In this document: positions 5,934 through 13,184 of the stretch, in pieces
Layout: every line of letters starts with the position of its first letter
How positions within the stretch are numbered: the first letter of the stretch is position 1
NCBI GenBank assembly: GCA_902782895.1
Contig: CACZPA010000249.1
Span: forward strand, 1 to 20,492
Length of the DNA stretch: 20,492 bases
From: an uncultured Eubacteriales bacterium
GTDB taxonomy: Bacteria; Bacillota; Clostridia; Lachnospirales; Bianqueaceae
Direction: 5' to 3'
Notes under the pieces: generated by a model
What the model was told of the DNA's origin: nothing
Database searches by the model: none
What the model saw: the letters and a program-made list of their open reading frames with translations, nothing else
Made by a program: the position numbers and the translations under genes

Positions 5934-5962
5934 TTGACAGCAACCGTGAAAAATGGTATCCT
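5934..5962 (+). promoter_or_regulatory. Promoter of the ATP-grasp gene
   Basis: -35 TTGACA (5934-5939), 17-bp spacer, -10 TATCCT (5957-5962), about 40 bases before the ATG at 6004. Confidence 0.65.
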
Positions 5963-6003
5963 TATGGGCAGTCTATTATTAAGTAAAAGGAGATTTTGCT
6001 GGC

Positions 6004-7035
6004 ATGGCAAAGCTTGATGTTTCACTGTTTTTCCGCCGTCTGAAGGGCTTCAGCCTGAAACGGATGACGACTTATCTGGACGATGTAAAGAAGGAGACCA
6101 AGCTCCCCAAATTCCTGATTCTGCTGGATATGCTCTACTGCATCCCGGCCTATCACGTCGGATTCTTTGATTACCACATCTTCGGTTTCATTCATATTCC
6201 GAAGGCCAAGGACCGCCGGACGTTTTTCACGATGAATGACAACTGGAAGCTGTGCCGCATGGTCAACAGCCCCGACACGATCCACTATTTCCAGAACAAG
6301 CTGGATTTTACGGAGGCTTTCCGCGATTATCTGGGCCGCGAGGTCCTGAACCTCGAGAAGAACGAGGCCGAGGCGCTCTACCCGTTTCTGCAGAAGCACC
6401 CGGTCGTCTTCATCAAGAATCCGGACAGCTTCGGAGGCCTGCAGGTGCGCCGCTATGAAGTGCCCGCCGATCTGACGGAGGCGGCAGCAGCCGATCTGTA
6501 TAAGGAATGGAAGGAGAACGGTTTCCTGCTCGTGGAGGAAGCGATCACGCAGCATCCTGAGATGAGCCGTCTGTACCCGGATTCCGTCAACACGATCCGC
6601 ATCGTGACGCTGCTTGATCCGGAAGGCAAGCCGCATGTCCTGTACCACTTCATCCGCACCGGACGCGGCGGCGCGCATATCGATAACACGACGAGCGGCG
6701 GTCTGTCCACGCTGGTCTGCGAGGACGGCATTATCCGCAAGCCCGCGCTTTCCGATAAGACCGGTCTCTATCACGACGATCACCCGGACACGGGCGTATC
6801 TTTCATCGGCTTCAAGGTGCCTTATTTTGCGGAAGCGATCGAGCTCTGCAAAAAGGCCGCGCGCGTGCTGCCCGGCATGGGTTATGTCGGCTGGGACGTC
6901 GCGATCACGCCAAACGGCCCCGTCCTCGTGGAGGGCAACGATCTGCCGGCTTACGACGGACAGATCTATCATCAGCAGGAGCATCCCGGACGCGGCCTCA
7001 AGCCGCTTGTACAGTCCATCCGTCCGGACTTCTGA
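6004..7035 (+). CDS. Sugar-transfer-associated type ATP-grasp enzyme
   Basis: A 343-residue protein resembling the ATPgrasp_ST family (sugar-transfer associated ATP-grasp, often called hexapeptide transferase family protein). ATP-grasp enzymes join a carboxylate to an amine or thiol using ATP via an acyl-phosphate. Visible: VFIKNPDSFGGLQV with K138 as likely ATP-binding lysine, the strand SVNTIRIVTLLDPEG, a glycine-rich loop RTGRGGAHIDNTTSGG, and the metal-binding end GYVGWDVAITPNGPVLVEGND (D298, E310, N312). The N-terminal 100 residues include a hydrophobic stretch (FLILLDMLYCIPAYHVGFFDYH) and are helical. AAGGAG (5987-5992) lies 11 bases before the ATG. Relatives often sit in capsule or exopolysaccharide clusters; here no glycosyltransferase is adjacent, so the substrate is unknown. 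The oxidoreductase gene follows after 58 bases and may be co-transcribed. Confidence 0.8.
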   Translation: MAKLDVSLFFRRLKGFSLKRMTTYLDDVKKETKLPKFLILLDMLYCIPAYHVGFFDYHIFGFIHIPKAKDRRTFFTMNDNWKLCRMVNSPDTIHYFQNKLDFTEAFRDYLGREVLNLEKNEAEALYPFLQKHPVVFIKNPDSFGGLQVRRYEVPADLTEAAAADLYKEWKENGFLLVEEAITQHPEMSRLYPDSVNTIRIVTLLDPEGKPHVLYHFIRTGRGGAHIDNTTSGGLSTLVCEDGIIRKPALSDKTGLYHDDHPDTGVSFIGFKVPYFAEAIELCKKAARVLPGMGYVGWDVAITPNGPVLVEGNDLPAYDGQIYHQQEHPGRGLKPLVQSIRPDF

Positions 7036-7093
7036 TTATCTTTCTCTTTTTCTTTCGGTTTCACAAAATACATAAAATAAAGGAGTGTTTCAC

Positions 7094-8317
7094 ATGGCTA
7101 ATGTAGTAAGAATGGGTATCGTCGGTTTCGGTAACCAGGGAACGAACTACGCGGGACTTATCACGGGTGTATCCGTACGTCCTCGCCCCAATCGTCCCGG
7201 CGCTCCGTCCGGTCCGCAGGTTCCGAACATGGTTCTGGCAGCGATCTGTGATGTAGATCCGGCCAAAAGAGAACTTGCCAAGAAAGTTTTCCCCGACATT
7301 CCGGTATATGAGGATTATAAGGAAATGATCCTCTCCGGTAATGTGGATGCTGTCGTTACAACGCTCCCGCATTACTTCCATCCGGACGTTGTCATCTTCG
7401 CGCTGGAGCACGGTGTGCACGCGCTCTCCGATAAGCCCGCCGGTGTATACGTCAAGCAGGTCAAAGCGATGAACGCCTGTGCGGACGCGCATCCGGAGCT
7501 GACTTTCGGTATGATGTTCAACCAGAGAACCAACCCGCTGTACATCAAGATCCATGATCTCGTACAGTCCGGCGAAATGGGCAAGCTGCGCCGCGCTAAC
7601 TGGCTCATCACGACCTGGTACCGCAAACAGGCTTATTACAACTCCAGCGACTGGCGCGCGACCTGGGGCGGCGAAGGCGGCGGCGTCCTTGTCAACCAGG
7701 CTCCTCATCAGATCGACCTGATGCAGTGGATCTGCGGCATGCCCAAGAGAGTTTTCTCAATCGATACGAACGGCTATCAGCGTGCCATCGCGACCGAGGA
7801 CGACGCGAACGCGGTCTTCGATTACGGTGACGGCGCGACAGGCGTTTTCATCACCTGCACGCATGACTTTCTGGGAACGGACCGTTTCGAGATTCTTCTC
7901 GACGGCGGCAAGATCATCGTCGACGGCTCCAGAACCGCTCGTGTAACCCGCCTGCAGATGACCGAGCAGGAGATCAATAAAGAAGAAGGCAACGCGATGG
8001 GCGCCCGTCTCGCCATGATGTCTCCGGAGCAGAGAGAGCATTTCATCAAGAGCGAAGAGACGATCGAGTTCACGAGAGAAGAGCTTGCCAAAACCGGTCA
8101 CGCCAAGGTTCTGCGCGATTTTGCCGGCCATATCCTGGAGGGCACTCCGATGGTCGCCCGCGGACAGGACGGTATCAACGGCGTTATGATCGCCAACGCG
8201 ATCCAGCTGTCTTCCTGGCTGGGACAGCCTGTTGACCTCCCTGTCGATGAAGAGCTGTATCTGTCCGAGCTGAACAAGAGAATCGCGGCCGAGGGCAAGT
8301 ATCCGCAGCGTTCCTGA
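7094..8317 (+). CDS. Gfo/Idh/MocA-family NAD(P)-dependent oxidoreductase
   Basis: A 407-residue cytoplasmic dehydrogenase. The Rossmann fingerprint MGIVGFGNQG (7-16) is followed by CDVDPAKRELA and VVTTLPHYFHPDVVIFALEHGVHALSDKPAGV, where K114 of the DKP motif matches the catalytic EKP lysine. The C-terminal alpha/beta domain carries GGGVLVNQAPHQIDLMQW (H205, D208), the usual substrate/catalytic site. These enzymes oxidise or reduce sugars, inositols and related polyols; the specific substrate is not readable. An extra loop after the Rossmann motif (VSVRPRPNRPGAPSGPQVPN) is proline-rich and unusual in shorter members. ATG 7094 follows AAGGAG (7080-7085) by eight bases; the in-frame GTG at 7085 overlaps that site and is rejected. 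No separate promoter is evident in the 58-base gap after the ATP-grasp gene. Confidence 0.9.
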   Translation: MANVVRMGIVGFGNQGTNYAGLITGVSVRPRPNRPGAPSGPQVPNMVLAAICDVDPAKRELAKKVFPDIPVYEDYKEMILSGNVDAVVTTLPHYFHPDVVIFALEHGVHALSDKPAGVYVKQVKAMNACADAHPELTFGMMFNQRTNPLYIKIHDLVQSGEMGKLRRANWLITTWYRKQAYYNSSDWRATWGGEGGGVLVNQAPHQIDLMQWICGMPKRVFSIDTNGYQRAIATEDDANAVFDYGDGATGVFITCTHDFLGTDRFEILLDGGKIIVDGSRTARVTRLQMTEQEINKEEGNAMGARLAMMSPEQREHFIKSEETIEFTREELAKTGHAKVLRDFAGHILEGTPMVARGQDGINGVMIANAIQLSSWLGQPVDLPVDEELYLSELNKRIAAEGKYPQRS

Positions 8318-8365
8318 TCGGAAACGACGCTGCAGTCTGATTCTGATCGCGGTCTGATCTGACGG

Positions 8366-8406
8366 TTCCGCGGAAGCAGCACGGTCCGGCCGCCGCTTCC
8401 GCGGAA
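8366..8406. promoter_or_regulatory. Two copies of the palindrome TTCCGCGGAA forming a larger inverted repeat
   Basis: TTCCGCGGAAGC (8366-8377) and GCTTCCGCGGAA (8395-8406) are perfect complements separated by 17 GC-rich bases. Each also contains the self-complementary 10-mer TTCCGCGGAA (8366-8375, 8397-8406), with centres 31 bp apart, close to three helical turns. It could form one strong hairpin ending the oxidoreductase transcript (only three T follow) or serve as paired operator sites for the small gene downstream. Confidence 0.5.
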
Positions 8407-8423
8407 TTTCATCATCTATATTA

Positions 8424-8440
8424 AGAAAGGAGACCTTTCT
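8424..8440 (+). promoter_or_regulatory. Hairpin enclosing the ribosome binding site of the small membrane protein gene
   Basis: AGAAAGG (8424-8430) and CCTTTCT (8434-8440) are perfectly complementary around the 3-base loop AGA. The Shine-Dalgarno AAAGGAG (8426-8432) lies within the 5' arm and loop, and the 3' arm ends one base before the ATG at 8442. Folding would hide the site from the ribosome. Confidence 0.5.
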
Positions 8441-8441
8441 C

Positions 8442-8690
8442 ATGAAAATTCCTTCTTCCAAAGAACTTGACAGGTACTTCCCTGTCAGCGCCTATATCCG
8501 TCCGACGCTGATCCAGTCGCTGCTGATCGTGCTCGCGATCTACATCGTCGGCGCGGCCTTGATCCATTTCGTTCTCGGGATCTTCCATCCGATCCTGATC
8601 ATCCGGATCATCCGCTGGATCGTCGACGTATATATTACGCTCGGCATCATTTACTCCATTCTGAAATATCTGCAGATCATTAAACGATAA
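8442..8690 (+). CDS. Small two-helix membrane protein of unknown function
   Basis: An 82-residue protein starting MKIPSSKELDRYFPVSAYIR. After about 20 polar residues come two hydrophobic segments, roughly residues 22-46 (TLIQSLLIVLAIYIVGAALIHF onward) and 50-75 (ILIIRIIRWIVDVYITLGII onward), and a short basic end KR. Two membrane helices with a short turn are likely. No family is recognised. The start is supported by AAAGGAG nine bases upstream, although this site lies in a hairpin. It sits between the palindrome pair and pepC, and the pepC gene follows after 54 bases, so the two may share a transcript. Codon use matches its neighbours, supporting a real gene. Confidence 0.7.
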   Translation: MKIPSSKELDRYFPVSAYIRPTLIQSLLIVLAIYIVGAALIHFVLGIFHPILIIRIIRWIVDVYITLGIIYSILKYLQIIKR

Positions 8691-8691
8691 A

Positions 8692-8727
8692 CGCAACATC
8701 AATCGCAATATCAATCGCAACATCAAC
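8692..8727 (+). repeat. 12-bp tandem repeat, three copies
   Basis: CGCAACATCAAT (8692-8703), CGCAATATCAAT (8704-8715) and CGCAACATCAAC (8716-8727) fill most of the 54-base gap between the small membrane gene and pepC. Copies differ by one base each from the first. It ends shortly before the pepC ribosome binding site AAGAGGA. Confidence 0.85.
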
Positions 8728-8744
8728 AGAAAAGAGGACAATCC

Positions 8745-10079
8745 ATGAAAGAAACCATCACCGCTCAGGAGCTCTACTCATTTAAGGAAGATTTTCTGTC
8801 CAGGCCGGAGCATGTGGTCGCCATGCGGGCCGTTGTCAACAACGGTGTCAATAAGTCCGCGATGAACTATCTGGCCGGCAGACAGGACCGTCAGGAGTAT
8901 TCCGTACTGATCCATCAGGGCGACATCACCAATCAGAAGTCCAGCGGACGCTGCTGGATGTTCGCCGCGCTCAACACGATGCGCTATGAGATCATGCAGA
9001 AGCTGAACCTCAAGACCTTCGAGCTGTCCCAGAACTATACGCTTTTCTATGACAAGCTGGAGAAATCCAACTACTTCCTGGAGAGCATTCTGGAAACGCT
9101 TGACGAGCCCACCGAAGGCCGGCTGATCGCCTGGCTGCTCTCCTCTCCGCTCGGAGACGGCGGACAGTGGGATATGCTCTGTGCGCTCGTCGATAAGTAC
9201 GGTGTTGTTCCGAAAGACGCAATGCCCGAGACTGTCAGCTCCTCCGCTACACGCGAGATGGTCAGCTGGATGACGCTGAAGCTCCGCGAATATGCCTGCG
9301 CGCTGCGCTCCGCATACCACAACGGCGCTTCCATCGAGGCGCTGCGCACCCAGAAGGACGCGATGCTTACGACGATCTACCGGATGCTCTGCATCTGCCT
9401 GGGCGAACCGCCGGAGGTCTTTGACTTTGAGGTCAGAGACAAGGACGACAAGTTCATCCGCGATGCCGGAATCACCCCGCAGGAGTTCTATAAAAAGTAC
9501 GTCGGAATGGATCTGCGTGACTATGTCAGCCTGATCAACGCCCCGACCGCCGATAAGCCGTACTATCATTCCTATACGGTCAAATTCCTCGGAAATGTAC
9601 GCGGCGGACGTCCCGTCCGTTATCTGAACGTACCGATCGACGTCCTCAAACGGGTCGCGATCGCGCAGATGCAGGACGGCGCACCGGTCTGGTTCGGCTG
9701 CGATGTCGGTGCTTTCTCCGCGCGGGACGGCGGCATCATGGATATGAATGTGCTGAAGACCGATGAGCTTTTTGACACGACGTGGAAACTCGACAAGGCG
9801 GAGCGGCTTGACTACGGCCAGAGTCTGATGACGCACGCAATGGTTCTGACCGGCGTTAACCTGAAGGATGACGGCACTCCGGAGCGCTGGCGTGTGGAGA
9901 ACAGCTGGGGCAAGGATGCAGGCGTCGACGGTTACTACGTCATGAACGACAACTGGTTCGATGAATATACGTATCAGGTCGTCGTGAACCGCAAATATCT
10001 GACAAAGGAAGAGCTCGAGGCTTACGAGAGTGAGCCGAAGGAACTCGAACCGTGGGATCCGATGGGCTCGCTGGCGTAA
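8745..10079 (+). CDS. pepC: Aminopeptidase C / bleomycin hydrolase (peptidase C1B)
   Basis: A 444-residue cytoplasmic papain-like cysteine aminopeptidase that removes N-terminal residues from peptides and normally assembles as a hexameric ring with internal active sites. The catalytic residues are visible: oxyanion Q64 and nucleophile C70 in ITNQKSSGRCWMFAALN, H364 in MTHAMVLTG, and N386 in WRVENSWG. The substrate region SPLGDGGQWDMLCALVDKYG is also typical. The length matches the family (about 440-450). There is no signal peptide. AAGAGGA lies about seven bases before the ATG. It likely processes peptides delivered by importers such as the Opp system encoded downstream, though that is a separate operon. 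It may be co-transcribed with the small membrane protein. Confidence 0.95.
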   Translation: MKETITAQELYSFKEDFLSRPEHVVAMRAVVNNGVNKSAMNYLAGRQDRQEYSVLIHQGDITNQKSSGRCWMFAALNTMRYEIMQKLNLKTFELSQNYTLFYDKLEKSNYFLESILETLDEPTEGRLIAWLLSSPLGDGGQWDMLCALVDKYGVVPKDAMPETVSSSATREMVSWMTLKLREYACALRSAYHNGASIEALRTQKDAMLTTIYRMLCICLGEPPEVFDFEVRDKDDKFIRDAGITPQEFYKKYVGMDLRDYVSLINAPTADKPYYHSYTVKFLGNVRGGRPVRYLNVPIDVLKRVAIAQMQDGAPVWFGCDVGAFSARDGGIMDMNVLKTDELFDTTWKLDKAERLDYGQSLMTHAMVLTGVNLKDDGTPERWRVENSWGKDAGVDGYYVMNDNWFDEYTYQVVVNRKYLTKEELEAYESEPKELEPWDPMGSLA

Positions 10080-10080
10080 A

Positions 10081-10110
10081 TTGAATTCTTCCTCCAAAGT
10101 CTCCTATATT
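10081..10110 (+). promoter_or_regulatory. Possible weak promoter of the serine hydrolase gene
   Basis: TTGAAT (10081-10086), 18-bp spacer, TATATT (10105-10110). It starts directly after the pepC stop. Fit to consensus is moderate, so this is tentative. Confidence 0.35.
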
Positions 10111-10173
10111 GTAAAAGCAGGCCTGATCGCGGCTGGGATAAGAAGTTTTTCAGCGATTGAGTTCAGACATCCG

Positions 10174-10200
10174 TCCCCGTCGCAAGACATGCGGCGGGGA
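10174..10200 (+). other. GC-rich stem-loop in the serine hydrolase leader
   Basis: TCCCCGTCGC (10174-10183) pairs with GCGGCGGGGA (10191-10200) with one G-U pair and a 7-base loop. No U-run follows. It lies 20 bases before the ribosome binding site and might be the end of the pepC transcript or a leader structure. Confidence 0.45.
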
Positions 10201-10234
10201 TACTTGTATCATCTTCAGAAAGGAAGTCATAGCA

Positions 10235-10999
10235 ATGAGTGTTTCGCCCCAGGTTGAGGCTGCCCTTGAAAGAATAGCGCAGCAGCCCGGACACGTCGGT
10301 TTTTATTATAAGGATCTTACAGATGGCAGCTCGGCCGGTTTTCAGGAATATGAGCCGATCGTCGCGGCAAGCGTGATCAAAATCCCGATACTGGTAGAGT
10401 TTTTTGAGCAGATGCAGGAAGGGACGCTTTTCCCGGATGAGGAATTCGTGATCCGCCAGGAGGATAAGCTGCCCTCCTGCGGCGCTCTGAATTATATGCA
10501 TACGGGGTTGCATGTTTCCGCCCTCGATCTTGCAACTTTGATGATCATTCTCAGTGACAATACAGCGACCAATCTGCTGATCAAGCGGGTCGGTATGGAC
10601 AACGTCAACCGCAGAATGCGCATGCTTGGCTGTCAGGGGATTACCCTGCGCCGGCTGCTTTTCGACAGCGAAGCTTCCGCACGCGGCATCGAGAACACCG
10701 TCACGGCTTACGATATCGCCCTTCTCCTGCGAAAAATGCAAGAAGGCGAGCTTCCTTATTCAGAAAAGATGCTGCAGATCCTCCGGAATCAGCGTCTGAA
10801 CGGCAAGATTCCGTTCTGGCTGCACGGTATTCCGATCGCTCACAAAACCGGCGAAGACGATGGCATCACGCACGACTGCGGTATCATTTATACAGAAAAG
10901 CCCTTCATTGTCTGTTTCCTGGCCGAACAGACGGATGTCCCCGCTTTTGAAAGGTGCATTCAGGAAATCTCCCGCGATCTGGCCGAATCGGCAAAATGA
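10235..10999 (+). CDS. Class A beta-lactamase-like serine hydrolase without signal peptide
   Basis: A 254-residue protein of the penicillin-binding/class A beta-lactamase fold. Motifs in order: SxxK as S46-V-I-K49 in VAASVIKIPI, SDN at 107-109 in ILSDNTATN, an omega-loop-like FDSEASARGIENTVTAYD (144-160), and KTG at 204-206 in AHKTGEDDG. True class A enzymes have E166 and N170 in the omega loop; here the spacing is different, so real beta-lactamase activity is uncertain and an esterase or peptidase role is equally possible. No N-terminal signal is seen, unlike secreted beta-lactamases, so it should act in the cytoplasm. ATG 10235 follows AAAGGAAG (10219-10226); the longer frame from 10157 lacks a ribosome binding site and crosses the leader stem-loop. 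Confidence 0.82.
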   Translation: MSVSPQVEAALERIAQQPGHVGFYYKDLTDGSSAGFQEYEPIVAASVIKIPILVEFFEQMQEGTLFPDEEFVIRQEDKLPSCGALNYMHTGLHVSALDLATLMIILSDNTATNLLIKRVGMDNVNRRMRMLGCQGITLRRLLFDSEASARGIENTVTAYDIALLLRKMQEGELPYSEKMLQILRNQRLNGKIPFWLHGIPIAHKTGEDDGITHDCGIIYTEKPFIVCFLAEQTDVPAFERCIQEISRDLAESAK

Positions 11000-11038
11000 A
11001 TTAATCTGTCCAAAAAATTGCAAATTCTGACAAAAGTC

Positions 11039-11067
11039 TTGACGTTCCCAGCAAAAAAGAGTATAGT
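11039..11067 (+). promoter_or_regulatory. Promoter of the oligopeptide importer operon
   Basis: -35 TTGACG (11039-11044), 17-bp spacer, -10 TATAGT (11062-11067), about 30 bases before the strong AGGAGG (11091-11096) of the binding-protein gene. The preceding stretch is AT-rich, which would further help transcription. Confidence 0.8.
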
Positions 11068-11102
11068 ATACGGCATAGAAACATAATAAAAGGAGGATAA
11101 CC

Positions 11103-13028
11103 ATGAAAAAGTTATTGGCGATCGTGCTCGCTGCGGTTCTTGCCTGCGGCGTGCTCGCCGGATGCCAGAACAATGGCGGCAAATCTTCTTCTACCGAGAA
11201 GACGGTTTTCCGTACACTGCACTCATCCGATGTTGAGACTCTCAACTATCTGAACACTGGTAACACCTATGACATGTCCCTTGCGGCAAATACACAGGAC
11301 TGTCTGATCGAGTATGATCCTCTCGGCAATATTAAGGAAGCGGTAGCTACCAAATGGGAAGTTTCCGATGATCAGCTGACCTGGACCTTCACCCTGCGCG
11401 ATGATATCAAGTGGCTGGACTACACCGGCAAAGAGGTCGGCAAGCTGAAGGCCGCCGATTTCGTCACCGCTGCGGAATACGCCCTCAACTTCTATACCGA
11501 TACCGCGTATATGTATGAGGAAGCGCGCATTCTCAACGCTCATGAGCTTCTGGAACAGGAAGAAGGCATCACCTTCGACATGGTCGGTGTTGAGGCCGTT
11601 GACGACACAACCCTGAAGTTCACGCTCAACAAGCCCTGCCCGTATTTCCTGAGCTGCACGACCTACGGATGCTTCATGCCGATCTCCGCGGACTGCCTGA
11701 CGGCTTTCTATCCGGATTTCGCGAACCGCGCCAGCTGGACACCGGACGACTGGTCCGTTTTCTCCGAAGCGCTTGACGGTGTTGACTACACCAAGCTGTG
11801 GTACTGCGGCAGCTACTACATGAGCGAGTATTCTCCTTCCGAGAAATACGTCATGACCAAGAACCCGACATACTGGGACGCGGACAACGTATTCATCAAG
11901 GAGATCCAGAGCACCTATAACAAAGAGGCTGACACCATTGCTCCCGAGATGTATCTCCGCGGTGAGCTGGATGAGGCCAACATCACCAGCACGATGGCCA
12001 AGAGCTGGATGGCTGATCCCGAGAAGAAGGATTACGTCCATCCGGAGCGCATCCAGCCTGACTACTCCTACTTCTTCAGCTTCGACTTTGCTCCTCAGTT
12101 TGACGCGGAATATGAGCCGGACAACTGGCTGATCGCCGTTAACAGCGAAAACTTCCGTAAGTCCATCTTCTACGGTCTGAACCGTATCGGCGCCATCAAG
12201 ATTTCCGATGAGAACAACGCCGAGGTCATGATCCAGAATACCGTTACGCCGCGCGACTTCTGCGTATCCGGCGGCAGCGACTACGTCGATTATCAGGTAT
12301 TCCAGGATCTGTACGTCAACGATCCGGCAACGACCAAGGACGTATACTTCAACGAAGATCTGGCTCTTGAGTACAAGGAAAAGGCTATTAAAGAGCTGAC
12401 CGACAAGGGTGCGACCTTCCCGGTCAAGATCCTCCTTCCTTATAATCCGAACGTTTCCGACTGGGATGCGGAATGCATGTATGTACAGCAGCAGCTGGAA
12501 GGCCTTCTGGGAACCGATTACATCGACATTATCGTAAATCAGGGACCGACCAAGAACTTCCTGTCCGAAGTACGCCGTAAAGGCCAGTTCGCTATGCTGA
12601 AGACCAACTGGGGCTGCGACTACGCTGATCCTTACACCTACCTGGTAGGCGGACCTTTCAGCGGAGACAACACCTATACCTTCTATTACAAGTCCGAAGA
12701 TCCGGAGACGCAGGCAATCGTTGCCGAGTTCCTGGAGAAGTGCGAAGCCGCTAACGCGCTCGGCACCGACGATATGACGGCCCGTTACGAGGCTCTGGCT
12801 GCGGCGGAAGCTGTTCTGATCGAGCACGCGCTCATCATTCCGTTCGATGTCAGCGGCGGTTACACCGCTTCTTATCTGAATCCGTTCGAAGCCGGTTACG
12901 CGCCGTATGGTGTTATCACCCTTCGTTACAAATATCAGCACATCATGGACAAGCCTCTCAACACGGAAGAATTCAACGCTGCGTATGCGCAGTGGCAGAA
13001 GGACCGCGCACAAGCTGCCGGCAACTGA
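11103..13028 (+). CDS. oppA: Peptide ABC transporter substrate-binding lipoprotein (SBP_bac_5)
   Basis: A 641-residue extracellular binding protein anchored by lipid. The signal MKKLLAIVLAAVLACGVLAG ends in a lipobox with C21 as the modified cysteine, followed by a Gly/Ser/Lys linker. The mature part has the family-5 pattern: TVFRTLHSSDVETLNYLNTG near the start, LTWTFTLRDDIKWLDYTG, FVTAAEYALNFY, VEAVDDTTLKFTLNKPCPYF and the late GCDYADPYTY region. It should bind peptides, and given the operon, possibly muropeptides. It is about 100 residues longer than many OppA proteins. AGGAGG lies six bases before the ATG. An intrinsic terminator follows, so this gene is probably expressed above the permease genes, as is usual for binding proteins. 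The gene name is by operon analogy. Confidence 0.93.
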   Translation: MKKLLAIVLAAVLACGVLAGCQNNGGKSSSTEKTVFRTLHSSDVETLNYLNTGNTYDMSLAANTQDCLIEYDPLGNIKEAVATKWEVSDDQLTWTFTLRDDIKWLDYTGKEVGKLKAADFVTAAEYALNFYTDTAYMYEEARILNAHELLEQEEGITFDMVGVEAVDDTTLKFTLNKPCPYFLSCTTYGCFMPISADCLTAFYPDFANRASWTPDDWSVFSEALDGVDYTKLWYCGSYYMSEYSPSEKYVMTKNPTYWDADNVFIKEIQSTYNKEADTIAPEMYLRGELDEANITSTMAKSWMADPEKKDYVHPERIQPDYSYFFSFDFAPQFDAEYEPDNWLIAVNSENFRKSIFYGLNRIGAIKISDENNAEVMIQNTVTPRDFCVSGGSDYVDYQVFQDLYVNDPATTKDVYFNEDLALEYKEKAIKELTDKGATFPVKILLPYNPNVSDWDAECMYVQQQLEGLLGTDYIDIIVNQGPTKNFLSEVRRKGQFAMLKTNWGCDYADPYTYLVGGPFSGDNTYTFYYKSEDPETQAIVAEFLEKCEAANALGTDDMTARYEALAAAEAVLIEHALIIPFDVSGGYTASYLNPFEAGYAPYGVITLRYKYQHIMDKPLNTEEFNAAYAQWQKDRAQAAGN

Positions 13029-13061
13029 TATTCCGACGGAAACCGTTCCGAATCTGACCGA

Positions 13062-13076
13062 CCTGCTTAACGCAGG
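13062..13076 (+). other. Small hairpin after the binding-protein gene
   Basis: CCTGC-ttaac-GCAGG (13062-13076), preceded by the TTCCG/CGGAA inverted repeats near 13031-13050. It lies between the oppA stop and the terminator and may protect the short oppA mRNA from 3' exonucleases. Confidence 0.35.
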
Positions 13077-13096
13077 ATAACTGACTGACCTTTAGC

Positions 13097-13130
13097 GGGG
13101 GCAGCGCTCCGGTGCTGCCCCCTTCGTTTT
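13097..13130 (+). terminator. Intrinsic terminator between the binding protein and permease genes
   Basis: A nine-base stem GGGGGCAGC (13097-13105)/GCTGCCCCC (13114-13122) with an 8-base loop, followed by TTCGTTTT. The U-tract is interrupted by CG, so termination is probably partial, letting some transcripts continue into the permease genes. Confidence 0.8.
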
Positions 13131-13184
13131 CCGCTTTACGTCGTACTATTGTTTATACTGTACTATTGAAAGGGGCGCTGCTAT

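Noticed and set aside
8692..8727. CRISPR-like repeats
   Set aside because: Units are 12 bp and directly adjacent with no spacers.
10157..10234. N-terminal extension of the serine hydrolase
   Set aside because: No ribosome binding site upstream, the segment is not a signal peptide, and it runs through a GC-rich stem-loop; ATG 10235 has a proper site.
11223..13013. 596-codon minus-strand open frame
   Set aside because: Antisense to the peptide-binding lipoprotein. Such long antisense frames are common opposite GC-rich genes.
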